Source: an uncultured Saprospiraceae bacterium (GTDB taxonomy: Bacteria; Bacteroidota; Bacteroidia; Chitinophagales; Saprospiraceae). From it: a DNA stretch of 64,000 nucleotides. Location: NCBI GenBank assembly GCA_937942435.1, contig CALDEM010000019.1, positions 79,812-143,811 of the forward strand. Direction: 5' to 3'. Each line of letters starts with the position of its first letter. The first letter of the stretch is position 1. Position numbers and translations under genes: made by a program. Positions 19,167 through 27,897 of this stretch are shown here, piece after piece. The notes beneath the pieces were generated by a model that saw only the letters and a list, made by a program, of their open reading frames with translations, had not been told where the DNA came from and searched no databases.

Positions 19167-19212
19167 GAGAGATTCGCTAAAAGTCCTTTAATTTGCAGGC
19201 AGAAAGAATGCT

Positions 19213-19935
19213 ATGGGAAGAATATTTGAAGTAAGGAAGTCATCCATGTTTGCTCGTTATGACCGTATGGCGAAGCAGTTTTCACGTATCGGCAAAGATA
19301 TCGCTATAGCAGTCAAAGCGGGAGGAGGAGATCCCGACAACAATCCAGCGCTAAGAAGAGCCATGCAAAACGCCAAGGGCGTTAACATGCCTAAGGATAA
19401 GGTTGAGGCTGCGATAAAAAGGGCCTTAGGAAAGGACAAAACAGATTACGAAGAGTTATTGTATGAAGGATATGCACCTCATGGTGTGGCGATCATAGCT
19501 GAGACGGCTACAGATAACCCCATTAGAACTGTTGCTAAGGTGAGAGCTGTCTTTAACAAGTATGAGGGAAGTCTAGGGACAAGTGGTTCCGTGAGCTTCC
19601 AGTTTAAGCATATGGGGGTGTTTAAGTTAAACCCGGAAGGATTAGATGCTGAAGAGTTAGAACTTGAGTTGATAGATTTTGGTTTAGAAGAGATGGGAGA
19701 GGGCACAGATGACAATGACAACCCTGTTTTGATATTAAGAGTGCCATTTGGAGAATTTGGTAATATGCAAAGAGGACTTGAAGAAAAGGGTATAGAGCCT
19801 AAAGCTTCAGAACTGGAGTGGATACCACTTAATATGGTCGAGTTAAGCAGCGATCAAGAAGAAGATGTACTCAAGTTAATTGGAAAAATGGAAGAAGAGG
19901 ACGATGTCCAAAAGGTGTTTCACAATTTAAAATAG
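19213..19935 (+). CDS. YebC/PmpR family protein (TACO1-like translation or transcription regulator)
   Basis: A 240-residue YebC-family protein with the N-terminal GRIFEVRKSSMFARYDRMAKQFSRIGKDI, ALRRAMQNAKGVNMPKDKVEAAIKRALG, and the GYAPHGVAIIAETATDNPIRT motif. The family has been described as DNA-binding regulators, and more recently as ribosome-associated factors easing translation of proline-rich or difficult stretches. Full length. The N-terminus differs from the common AGHSKWANIKHRK form, as seen in the Bacteroidota branch. Confidence 0.9.
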   Translation: MGRIFEVRKSSMFARYDRMAKQFSRIGKDIAIAVKAGGGDPDNNPALRRAMQNAKGVNMPKDKVEAAIKRALGKDKTDYEELLYEGYAPHGVAIIAETATDNPIRTVAKVRAVFNKYEGSLGTSGSVSFQFKHMGVFKLNPEGLDAEELELELIDFGLEEMGEGTDDNDNPVLILRVPFGEFGNMQRGLEEKGIEPKASELEWIPLNMVELSSDQEEDVLKLIGKMEEEDDVQKVFHNLK

Positions 19936-19967
19936 AGACTCTAATTATAATTTTCAAATTAGACAAC

Positions 19968-21518
19968 TCATTGCCTTGAAGCACTAGCATTAACATCACC
20001 CAGCTTATATGCTCTGATGGTATCTAAGCCTTCAGGACTATTGATATCCAATTGAGCCGGAACAAAATTCCAAATAGGACGATCACCAAAACTATCTAAG
20101 TCTTGAAGTATAACCCGCTTCATCACTACTAAGTCAGTCGCTGAAACAGAATTACTATTATTGACATCAGCGATTATAGCTTGCAAGGGATTAGTGAATA
20201 ATCTTCTTCCTAAGACGTGATTCACTGTGAGCACTAAGTCGGTTGATGTTAGTCCTTGCGCTGCTGATGCTTCTTTTGAAAGCGTGATGACTTGACTGAG
20301 ATTCTCTAAGTTTAATGAAAAGCGGCCACTGCCACTTGAGGTTGCCATGGAGCTGCCATTTTCATCAAGGAACATAACGTTAGCAACAGGCTGGTTATTA
20401 AAGTCAACGACTACCCCTGCAAAGGTTCTTTCAGAATTACTATCAAAACCATCACAGTTTTCATCTATTTGGTTGTTGGCTATCTCTACGGCTTCAGGGT
20501 TGATAGCTGCATTGTTATCATCACAATCATCATCTGAGTTAAAGCCGTCATTATCCATATCTATCATAACTATGACGCCATCACAATCTTCGTCTATATC
20601 GTTGTTGGGTATCTCGGTAGCACCTGGGAAGACATTAGGATTGTTGTCATCGCAGTCGTCATCCGAGTTAGCGCCGTCATTGTCAACATCGATGATACCT
20701 ATGATGCCATCACAGTTTTCATCGATATCATTATTAAATATCTCAAATGCCCTCGGGCTTATCGAAGAGTCAAAGTCATTGCAATCCTCCTCTACATTAA
20801 ATCCATCCATGTCTTCATCTACCTCTTGAGCTATACCATCACAATCTTCGTCTATGTCATTATTGATGATTTCTTCCATGCCAGGATTGACATTTGGATC
20901 ATTGTCATCACAATCTATGTTGGATGCAAAACCATCCATATCAGCGTCAGTCATCGATACAACAGGCATTGTAAGAGAGGTGAGCAAGACGTCATCTCCT
21001 GACCTTCCACCATTGCCATTGGCGAGCAAAGCAGCTGCGTACATTGTGACGGTATCAGTGCTAAATGCATTTGGCGTACGCCATCTTGCAGTATATGTGA
21101 CTCGATCTGCACCATTAAAATTCTTAGCTGGAGAATGACTCATATATACTCTACCATCTGGAGAACTATCATCTATGGCTACGTCTTCTCCTGGGTCCAA
21201 CCATTCACCGATATTCACCAAGCTTCCATTCTGATTGCCTAAACCAACCATAGAGAAACCACCTCGCACAGGCATGCCTTCAGTTGCTATGACACTAACT
21301 GAGATATCAAAAGTCTGACCTGGGATCAGCGATGAAGGAAATCCATTTATTTCAATTTCTCCTTCATAAAAATCATTGGTGTTATGACAAGCCACTTGAC
21401 CACAGGTACGTTCATCTGGAGCACCTGTTCTACCACTTGGAGCACCTGTTGAAAAAGAAAGTAGTGCGATAATTCCAATTGTACAGCATGAAGAAATTAG
21501 CAATCTTCTGCGATTCAT
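19968..21518 (-). CDS. Secreted protein: choice-of-anchor V domain, four MopE repeats, dockerin-like C-terminus
   Basis: A 516-residue protein with a signal segment after MNRRRLLISSCC and a Reeler-like choice-of-anchor V domain (about 25-190; CGQVACHN at its start, YTARWRTPNAFSTDTVTMYAAALLANGNG at its end). Four 42-residue MopE calcium-type repeats follow (pattern DxDxDGFxSDDDCDDNxPxINPG...IDExCDG, about 190-360), then a carboxypeptidase-regulatory-like module (GVVVDFNNQPVANVMFLDENG) and a dockerin-like end (IIADVNNSNSVSATDLVVMKR). No T9SS type A or B tail is evident. The end closely resembles that of the neighbour at 21528-23369, so the two are paralogues in one unit. Function unknown; a calcium-dependent surface or extracellular role is likely. 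Confidence 0.8.
   Translation of the reverse strand: MNRRRLLISSCCTIGIIALLSFSTGAPSGRTGAPDERTCGQVACHNTNDFYEGEIEINGFPSSLIPGQTFDISVSVIATEGMPVRGGFSMVGLGNQNGSLVNIGEWLDPGEDVAIDDSSPDGRVYMSHSPAKNFNGADRVTYTARWRTPNAFSTDTVTMYAAALLANGNGGRSGDDVLLTSLTMPVVSMTDADMDGFASNIDCDDNDPNVNPGMEEIINNDIDEDCDGIAQEVDEDMDGFNVEEDCNDFDSSISPRAFEIFNNDIDENCDGIIGIIDVDNDGANSDDDCDDNNPNVFPGATEIPNNDIDEDCDGVIVMIDMDNDGFNSDDDCDDNNAAINPEAVEIANNQIDENCDGFDSNSERTFAGVVVDFNNQPVANVMFLDENGSSMATSSGSGRFSLNLENLSQVITLSKEASAAQGLTSTDLVLTVNHVLGRRLFTNPLQAIIADVNNSNSVSATDLVVMKRVILQDLDSFGDRPIWNFVPAQLDINSPEGLDTIRAYKLGDVNASASRQ
20446..20949 (-). repeat. Four tandem MopE-type 42-codon repeats
   Basis: This 504 bp stretch encodes four units of 42 residues, each with a DxDxDG calcium-loop start, CDD, a PG and a final NNxIDExCDG. 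The unit length is constant, and DNA similarity between units is high enough to allow slippage or recombination. Two further units of the same length lie in the next gene. Confidence 0.85.
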
Positions 21519-21527
21519 CTCTCTGAT

Positions 21528-23369
21528 TTAATTCGTTTTTGGGTTAGCGTTACCATTTGTATCGCCAAGTTTTATGCCTAAAATCGATATTTGATTACCA
21601 GATGTTGTATTTGGGTCTATAGTCACTTGTTCTGGCATAAAAACCCATGACTGCCCCGATGGAAATTGATTTAATCTTTCAAGTATAATGTTGGTTGTGA
21701 TTACCATGTCGACGACACTAAGGGATCCGTTTTGATTAGCATCAGCGGCCACTTGATCTTGTATGCTCAAGATATTGTTTCCAAGTATGTGATTGCGTGT
21801 GAGCAAGACATCTTGGACCGTAAGTCCATTGCGTACATTATCTGTTTTTTCAAATGTAAAATTGACTTCTGACCTGATATCCTCAATAAGCCAGTTTCCA
21901 TCACTATCTGTAGTAGTGATGATATTGCCATTGGATAGTCGGATCATCACGTCGGCAACGCCTTGATTGTTTCTGTCCACGATTCTCCCAGATACAGACA
22001 CAGAGTTGCTTTGCCCTAACACGCCATCACAGTTCTCATCTATATCATTGTCAGGTAACTCTTCTTGACCTGGATTGATGAAAGGGTTAGCATCATCACA
22101 ATCTACCTCATTGTTAAACCCATCATTATCCTCATCAATCATTTGTGCGATGCCGTCACAGTCTTCATCGATGCTGTTGTTCAAGATTTCTTGAGCGCCG
22201 GGATTGATAGAAGCATCAGTATCATCACAATCGACATCTGAAGTAAACCCATCATTGTCATTGTCTATAGGTACTGTAGAGTCGACCATTGTAGCATATC
22301 TTGGCCGGTTCGGGATCTGGTAATAAACGATATGTGGCACCTCAGATGCATCTAACACCATATCTGTAAGTGCGCCGAGTATGCCAGGAGATCCATCTAC
22401 ACTCTCTACAGTACTGATAGTCCAAGAGCCTGTTTTATTGTTAGCATATTTTACAACCTTCCTGTCTCCATAAGAGATGTGTACATCCTCTTGATTGTCC
22501 AGAGCTATAGCTGTCACCCTGCGGGCTACGCCATTGAGATTAGTCAACGTATCTACTGTCTCCATTACCCAATTAGGGCCCACCTGTCTTGCTATCATCA
22601 CTTTGGCCATGGTTCCTTCATCATCCAGTTTAGATAGATAACATACGTACAAATGATCTGTAGCATCAATCGCTACATCGCCATAGATACCTTTGTCGGT
22701 TATGGTTTCAATCACCCAGCTACCATTGTTGCGATAAGCATATTCAAGGGCTTCATTCTGGGGATTATGATAGACGATATGAGGTTCTTCTGCTCTGTCT
22801 AATACGATAGAAGTGCCACCATTATAAAAGACACCACCTGTAGGTAGAGTTTCTTTATTCCACGTGCCATCTTCTTCTCTTAGGGCATATTCTACACCAG
22901 ATATAAAGTCGGTACTAGCTGTATGGATTCTTCTTCTACTGTCGTAAATAGCAGAGTTATCCCAACCGTCATGGTTCGTACTTTGTACTTCTTCCCGCCG
23001 AGCGTCTACACTATCCAAGGGAAGAACGTAAAGTTCGTTTTCGGTAGAATGATCATGTACAACCATTCCTGCTAATCCTCTGTCGTCCACTGCGATAGCG
23101 GCGGGACCTTCAAAGTATGCATCTAATCCTTGCAAATATCTAACGGCTTTGAGCGTACCATCAGGCTCTATAGTAGTATAGCCTATGTACCCATCGCGTA
23201 CGGATTCGTCAAGGTAACAGATATAGATTTTGTCTATAGAAGATATCGCTATGGATGGCTTTGAGCCTCGATCCAAGTCGAGGATCTCCCACTCTTGGGC
23301 ACTCAGTGACCAAGTATTTGCGAGCACAGCAATAGCTAAGTATATGAGTCTATATCTGATCACATGCAT
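21528..23369 (-). CDS. Secreted beta-propeller-like protein with two MopE repeats and dockerin-like C-terminus
   Basis: A 613-residue protein: signal peptide (MHVIRYRLIYLAIAVLANTWSLSAQ), then about 330 residues of repeating strands of the SKPSIAISSIDKIYICYLDES / VDDRGLAGMVV / LDRAEEPHIVYHNPQN type, reminiscent of BNR or sialidase-like propellers. Two 42-residue MopE repeats follow, then a regulatory-like module (SVSGRIVDRNNQGVADVMIRLSNG) and a dockerin-like end (AADANQNGSLSVVDMVITTN). The last about 250 residues parallel the downstream paralogue, whose gene starts 9 bp later. There is no recognised enzyme motif. Probably extracellular. Confidence 0.8.
   Translation of the reverse strand: MHVIRYRLIYLAIAVLANTWSLSAQEWEILDLDRGSKPSIAISSIDKIYICYLDESVRDGYIGYTTIEPDGTLKAVRYLQGLDAYFEGPAAIAVDDRGLAGMVVHDHSTENELYVLPLDSVDARREEVQSTNHDGWDNSAIYDSRRRIHTASTDFISGVEYALREEDGTWNKETLPTGGVFYNGGTSIVLDRAEEPHIVYHNPQNEALEYAYRNNGSWVIETITDKGIYGDVAIDATDHLYVCYLSKLDDEGTMAKVMIARQVGPNWVMETVDTLTNLNGVARRVTAIALDNQEDVHISYGDRKVVKYANNKTGSWTISTVESVDGSPGILGALTDMVLDASEVPHIVYYQIPNRPRYATMVDSTVPIDNDNDGFTSDVDCDDTDASINPGAQEILNNSIDEDCDGIAQMIDEDNDGFNNEVDCDDANPFINPGQEELPDNDIDENCDGVLGQSNSVSVSGRIVDRNNQGVADVMIRLSNGNIITTTDSDGNWLIEDIRSEVNFTFEKTDNVRNGLTVQDVLLTRNHILGNNILSIQDQVAADANQNGSLSVVDMVITTNIILERLNQFPSGQSWVFMPEQVTIDPNTTSGNQISILGIKLGDTNGNANPKTN
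22014..22265 (-). repeat. Two tandem MopE-type 42-codon repeats
   Basis: These 252 bp encode two units (DNDNDGFTSDVDCDDTDASINPG and DEDNDGFNNEVDCDDANPFINPG starts) of the same length as the four in the neighbouring gene. Confidence 0.85.
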
Positions 23370-23443
23370 AAATCAACGATAATGAAAGATAAGGCGAAAA
23401 AACTAATGGTTTTTCCCCTTTTATCATTTCATCTCTACTATGA

Positions 23444-24541
23444 TTACAACTTTTTATTCAAAATAGTTGCGAGTGCTGTTATAGTAGCCTCTGTGGCTTC
23501 TTGATCTCCAATAGTCACACGTATGCACCCCGGAGCTCCAAAGTTACCTGCTGGCCTTACCATGATCTGATGATCCAACATCTTTTCTGTTATAGTCTGT
23601 TCATCATAGTCGGTCTTGATCAGAACAAAGTTACCTTGACTTTTCCAGTGCTTGATACCCATCTTGTCCAGTTGATCTTGCAGATATGTTCTTTGGTTTG
23701 CGACAACGCTCTTAGTAGACTTGATAAAGGTTGAGTTATCGAGGGCAGAGATAGCAGAAGATAGACTGACTGTGTTGATTAAAAAAGGCCTCAGTACTCT
23801 TCTGAGATATGATGCGATGACCTCTGAACTATATGCATACCCGATGCGAAGTCCTGCCATCCCATATGCTTTAGAGTAACTATTGATGGCTATGAGGTTA
23901 GCGCCAGATTGCACATAGGGTAGGCCGATCGTATAATCTTCTTGATCGGCGTATTGATAATAGACTTCGTCATAGACGATCACTACATGATCTGGGACAC
24001 GAGGGATCAGCCTATCTAATTCTTCCTTAGATATATAAGTCCCTGTTGGATTATTAGGTGAAGTTAAGAAGAGCAGCCTTGTTTGTTCATTGATAGCGCT
24101 TAAGATTCCTTTGATGTCTAAGGCGAAGTTTGGTGCCTTTAGAGGCACATCTCTAACTTCGGCGCCCATCCACTGACTAAACATCTTATAGGGTCCGAAA
24201 CAAGGGTTGCTGATGATACAGTTAGTTGTTGGGTCTAAGAATGCCATGACCAGCATCTGAAGTATATCACTACCTCCATTACCCGCTACAAATTGATTTG
24301 CCTTGAGCTCAAAATTATAAAAACGTTCTAATGCTTGGTACAGATGATCAGGAGTAGGATTAGGGTAGATGTTAAGCCGATGATCAGAAAGACTATCATG
24401 TGCGATAGCAGATCCAAGGACATTCTCATTAGATGAGAGCTTATATATCTTTTGATCCTGACTAAGTGCATCAAGACTCTTTCCACCTTTATAACCACCA
24501 GACTGTACTATGTATGGTTTGAATATACGCTCTATCGACAT
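23444..24541 (-). CDS. hisC: Histidinol-phosphate / aromatic aminotransferase, HisC family
   Basis: A 365-residue class II PLP aminotransferase of the HisC type: KLSSNENVLGSA near the N-terminus, FVAGNGGSDILQM, FLTSPNNPTGTYIS, VIVYDEVYYQY, and the PLP lysine in INSYSKAYGMAGLRIGY. In histidine synthesis it converts imidazole acetol phosphate to histidinol phosphate, but HisC-family enzymes also act on phenylpyruvate and 4-hydroxyphenylpyruvate. No other his genes are nearby. It follows hpd by 18 bp, so an aromatic transaminase feeding 4-hydroxyphenylpyruvate to Hpd is a plausible alternative. Confidence 0.85.
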   Translation of the reverse strand: MSIERIFKPYIVQSGGYKGGKSLDALSQDQKIYKLSSNENVLGSAIAHDSLSDHRLNIYPNPTPDHLYQALERFYNFELKANQFVAGNGGSDILQMLVMAFLDPTTNCIISNPCFGPYKMFSQWMGAEVRDVPLKAPNFALDIKGILSAINEQTRLLFLTSPNNPTGTYISKEELDRLIPRVPDHVVIVYDEVYYQYADQEDYTIGLPYVQSGANLIAINSYSKAYGMAGLRIGYAYSSEVIASYLRRVLRPFLINTVSLSSAISALDNSTFIKSTKSVVANQRTYLQDQLDKMGIKHWKSQGNFVLIKTDYDEQTITEKMLDHQIMVRPAGNFGAPGCIRVTIGDQEATEATITALATILNKKL

Positions 24542-24559
24542 CTTTTTTGCTATATGATC

Positions 24560-25693
24560 CTACAAGGTACCACGTAGTTCTTGTTCTCTTTCTATCGCTT
24601 CAAAAAGAGCTTTAAAGTTGCCTTTGCCAAATGATTTTGCTCCCTTCCTTTGTATGATCTCAAAGAACATCGTAGGTCTTGGATTAACCGTTTTGGTAAA
24701 TATCTGCAGTAGATAACCATCATCGTCTCTATCAACCAGAATACCTAGATCTTTAAGCGGTTGGATGTCTTCTTCTATTTTTCCAACGCGTTCTTCAAGT
24801 ACATCATAATAGGTACTTGGGATCGTCAAAAACTCAACACCTCTATCTCTAAGTTGAGTTACAGTTTCTATGATGTCATCAGTTGCAACAGCGATGTGCT
24901 GTACGCCTGCGCCTTCATAGAAGTCGAGATATTCGTCTACTTGAGACTTTTTTAATCCGGGAGCGGGTTCGTTGATTGGAAACTTTATTTTACCATCTCC
25001 ATTACTGACTACTTTGCTCATTAAGGCGGTATACTCTGTTGAGATGTCTTTATCATCAAATGACATAATCTGAGCAAAACCCATAACCTTTTGATAGAAC
25101 TCAACGTACTTATTCATATCACCGAGCTCGACATTACCAACCATGTGATCGATATACTTGAGTCCTAGTGATGGAGGGTTGTAGTGACTATCCCATGCCT
25201 TATAACCGGGTAAGAATATGCCATTGTAGTTTTTACGCTCGATGAAGATGTGTACAACTTCACCATAGGTTTTGATCCCAGAGCGCACGATATATCCATC
25301 CTTGTCTGACATACACTCAGGGTGAAGATATGACTCAGCACCTCTTTCCATCGCCGTATTATATGCGATTGTTGCATCTTCCACCCAAAGGGCAGTCACT
25401 TTTACACCGTCACCATGTTTGTCTATGTGTCTTCCTATATCGCTACCACTATGCAAGGGCGAAGTAAGAATCACTCTGATCTTATCTTGTACGATGACAT
25501 AGGACTCTCTATCGGTAAGGCCAGTCTCAAGTCCAGCATACGCTAACGATTGAAACCCAAATGCAGTCTTATAATAGTGAGCTGCTTGCTTAGCATTGCT
25601 CACATAGAGTTCTACATAATCAGTCCCTTTTAAAGGCATGAAGTCTTGTGCTTCAGCAAAGACTTTAGAAGTTTCTACAAGTGTATCGCTCAT
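24560..25693 (-). CDS. hpd: 4-hydroxyphenylpyruvate dioxygenase
   Basis: Non-haem Fe(II) enzyme turning 4-hydroxyphenylpyruvate into homogentisate in tyrosine breakdown. From the chosen ATG it has 377 residues. The two-His-one-Glu iron triad is visible: His183 in YIDHMVGNV, His266 in VQHIAVATDD and Glu345 in FFEIIQRKG. The N-terminal vicinal-oxygen-chelate half (YVELYVSNAKQAAHYY) is also present. The ORF track extends 33 codons upstream through a terminator hairpin; the MSDTLVE start is 29 nt after a TAnnTTTG element and is the real one. It is likely co-transcribed with hisC. Confidence 0.95.
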   Translation of the reverse strand: MSDTLVETSKVFAEAQDFMPLKGTDYVELYVSNAKQAAHYYKTAFGFQSLAYAGLETGLTDRESYVIVQDKIRVILTSPLHSGSDIGRHIDKHGDGVKVTALWVEDATIAYNTAMERGAESYLHPECMSDKDGYIVRSGIKTYGEVVHIFIERKNYNGIFLPGYKAWDSHYNPPSLGLKYIDHMVGNVELGDMNKYVEFYQKVMGFAQIMSFDDKDISTEYTALMSKVVSNGDGKIKFPINEPAPGLKKSQVDEYLDFYEGAGVQHIAVATDDIIETVTQLRDRGVEFLTIPSTYYDVLEERVGKIEEDIQPLKDLGILVDRDDDGYLLQIFTKTVNPRPTMFFEIIQRKGAKSFGKGNFKALFEAIEREQELRGTL

Positions 25694-25721
25694 AATATTG
25701 CATTTATAATAGTTGCTAATG

Positions 25722-25729
25722 CAAATATA
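25722..25729 (-). promoter_or_regulatory. Bacteroidota-type -7 element upstream of hpd
   Basis: The minus strand reads TATATTTG, matching the TAnnTTTG element of the Bacteroidota housekeeping sigma factor. It lies 29 nt before the hpd ATG and just downstream of a terminator hairpin. No clear TTG -33 element is at the usual spacing. Confidence 0.5.
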
Positions 25730-25743
25730 AAATTTTTGAGCAT

Positions 25744-25770
25744 AAAAAAAGGTCATCCGAAGGACGACCT
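25744..25770 (-). terminator. Rho-independent terminator on the minus strand upstream of hpd
   Basis: The minus-strand RNA reads AGGUCGUCCUUCGGAUGACCU followed by seven U. All nine base pairs form only in the minus orientation, where G-U pairs; on the plus strand this becomes an A-C mismatch and no T-run follows. The upstream flanking gene (25961) runs the other way, so no annotated gene is terminated here. It marks the end of an unannotated transcript or a leader attenuator. Confidence 0.75.
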
Positions 25771-25960
25771 GCATAAAACCCCAAAAAACCAATTGAAAAC
25801 AATCACTTATAAGACGCTGTTAATAGTGCAGACCACATTTTTCTATTACTTATTTCACTTGTTTATTTATATATTTTAATCCGTTAAGTGTACCACACTC
25901 TTTATGAAGCGGTTGGATAATCACATTTAATTTATTAAATATGACTTATATTTTTAGCGA

Positions 25961-26629
25961 ATGACGAATCACTACAAAAACATGGGTAAAGGGTTGCTTT
26001 ATACGCTACTATTGGCCTTTTTATCCACGACGAGCGGCTTTGGCCAATCGGATAACATACTGTGGGCGAGTGTTCAATTTCGGAAGAAGTTCTCTCCAGA
26101 TTGGAGCTTACAAGTACAGCCTATAGTTAGATATGATCAAGACATATCTTCTTATCAGAATGCCTCTCTTGATCTGTCGCTCAGAAGAAACTTAGGAGCT
26201 GGTTGGCATGTGCAATTACTCAGTAGGACTTGGTCAATGCCTGATCGTGCAGATCGACAATTTTTATGGTTAGATGTTGGATATAGTGCAACTATACCGG
26301 CGCTCAAACTGGCTGTCAATAATAGAGTAAGATTTCATCAGGCATTTGATATCGGAGGCTTCACTGATTTAGATTATATCAGATATATCATTCAACTTGT
26401 ACCAACTAACTCGTGGAAGCTAAAACCAACACTGGCATATGAACCTTGGTTTATACTCAACGATGTTGATATTTTTAGAGTCGCAAGGATAGAGCCTGGG
26501 TTGAGATATAAGTTCAATGATACATTTGGCTTGACCACGATATGGAGAAGAGAGATAGACACTAACTCAGACACCGATATAAGGATCACACGCAATCTAT
26601 GGGTAGTCGCGCTTGTATATAACCTCTAA
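25961..26629 (+). CDS. DUF2490 family outer membrane beta-barrel protein
   Basis: A 222-residue protein with a signal peptide (MGKGLLYTLLLAFLSTTSGFGQ) and alternating beta strands to the end: ILWASVQFRKKFSPDWSLQVQPIVRYDQ, HVQLLSRTWSMPD, NRVRFHQAF, and the final NLWVVALVYNL ending in an aromatic-type outer membrane signature. This fits the DUF2490 family, whose members are predicted small barrels of unknown role. An internal ATG at 25982 would give the more compact signal peptide. Divergent from hpd, convergent with porV (4 bp between stops). Confidence 0.75.
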   Translation: MTNHYKNMGKGLLYTLLLAFLSTTSGFGQSDNILWASVQFRKKFSPDWSLQVQPIVRYDQDISSYQNASLDLSLRRNLGAGWHVQLLSRTWSMPDRADRQFLWLDVGYSATIPALKLAVNNRVRFHQAFDIGGFTDLDYIRYIIQLVPTNSWKLKPTLAYEPWFILNDVDIFRVARIEPGLRYKFNDTFGLTTIWRREIDTNSDTDIRITRNLWVVALVYNL

Positions 26630-26633
26630 CTAA

Positions 26634-27848
26634 CTATCTGGCGTCGTTTCCTAATCCATCAAATGTGAAGCTAAATCGCAACGTGTTATCCAAAGGACTA
26701 CGCTGTGAGTTAGTTGGAGCCAGGTAGGCTATGTCGATACCTATGACGTTGTACTTAAGACCAAGACCTATGGTTAGGTATTGTCTGTCACCTTTGAGCG
26801 CATTCTCGTAGAAGTAGCCTGCTCTAACGGCAAACTGCTGATCATACCAGTATTCTGCTCCAATAGAAATAGCAAACTCTCTGAGTTCTTCGCCAAATCC
26901 ACCAGGAGCATCTGAAAACGATCCGAATAAACCGCCAAATGTCGACTTCTGTCGAAAATCCGCAACGCCATCTCCATCTTCATCAAAGTTTGGATGATCA
27001 AATGGAAGTGGAGTAGGTACAAGTAACTTGTTGAGATCTAAAGCAAATGTCACCGTGTTGTACTCATCCATATTCATCTTATAGGCTGTAGCCAATCTAA
27101 GATTAGCAGGGATAAACTCTCTCGCTGCACTCGCAGTATAAGATATCTTACTTCCAAGATTAGTGATTGAAGCTGCAAAAGCAAAATCAGTACCGATGCC
27201 TTTTAACTCTGGATTAGAATGATAAGTCATACTTATATCTGCAGCAAACGCTTTACCTGATGTCACGTCTATCACTCCTATAGACTGACCTGAGGCGAGG
27301 TTAGAGTAGATAAACTTAGCACCTACGGCAGCAGATAATTGGGGTGAGAGCTTTCTTGCATAGGCTGCAGTTAACTCAAACTCGCGAGGTTGACCGCTAC
27401 CTAAAGGACCACCATTGATATCTGTAAAGTTGATCTCACCTAAAGAGAAGTATCTGAATGAACCTCCAAAGGTCTCTTGATCACTGATTCTTTTATATCC
27501 ACCGATGTAGGCTAAGAAGACATCTGTCAAGCCTAGATTTCTCAACCATGGTGTATATGACAATCCAAAGCTTGACTCTCTTTCTGCAAATGCCAACTTA
27601 GATGAGTTGTAATGCATAGAGTAAGGATTGACACCAGTAGCACCACCTGCATCTCCCATTCCACCACCTACTGCATCTGGTATAATTGTCAAAAACGGTA
27701 CAGCTGATAACAATGTGTTAGGTACACACTGGCCGTTTACGTCAGTCGCACAACCTTCTACAGGATTCCATATTACTTGAGCATCTGCTTGCGTGATACA
27801 GAATGAAAGAAGGATACAATATATGATAGATAGTAAATTCGACTTCAT
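26634..27848 (-). CDS. porV: Type IX secretion outer membrane protein PorV (LptO)
   Basis: A 404-residue FadL-like 14-strand barrel. Marks are the signal peptide ending TQADAQ, then VPFLTIIPDAVGGGMGDAGGATG, NPYSMHYNSSKLAF and SYTPWLRNLGLTDVFLAY. PorV shuttles cargo from the translocon to the PorU sortase in the attachment complex of the T9SS. It lies 49 bp downstream of porU, as in many Bacteroidota. Confidence 0.93.
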   Translation of the reverse strand: MKSNLLSIIYCILLSFCITQADAQVIWNPVEGCATDVNGQCVPNTLLSAVPFLTIIPDAVGGGMGDAGGATGVNPYSMHYNSSKLAFAERESSFGLSYTPWLRNLGLTDVFLAYIGGYKRISDQETFGGSFRYFSLGEINFTDINGGPLGSGQPREFELTAAYARKLSPQLSAAVGAKFIYSNLASGQSIGVIDVTSGKAFAADISMTYHSNPELKGIGTDFAFAASITNLGSKISYTASAAREFIPANLRLATAYKMNMDEYNTVTFALDLNKLLVPTPLPFDHPNFDEDGDGVADFRQKSTFGGLFGSFSDAPGGFGEELREFAISIGAEYWYDQQFAVRAGYFYENALKGDRQYLTIGLGLKYNVIGIDIAYLAPTNSQRSPLDNTLRFSFTFDGLGNDAR

Positions 27849-27897
27849 TAGATGGTGATTGTTAAAATATAGGTAAGAAACTCTTAAGAGAGCACAA

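Noticed and set aside
20347-20829. 160-residue plus-strand ORF rich in serine
   Set aside because: It is the antisense of the MopE repeats; the Ser/Leu/Gln bias comes from the complement of Asp- and Asn-rich codons.
20446-20949. Regularly spaced repeats resembling an array
   Set aside because: The repeat is a 126 bp coding unit in frame, encoding MopE domains; there are no short repeats with unique spacers, so it is not CRISPR.
21380-21420. CGQVACH as a c-type haem site in the choice-of-anchor V protein
   Set aside because: The spacing is C-x4-C-H, not CxxCH, and such cysteines are common in this domain without haem.
24560-25792. Longer 410-residue hpd start from the ORF track
   Set aside because: The extra 33 codons read through a terminator hairpin and a -7 promoter element.
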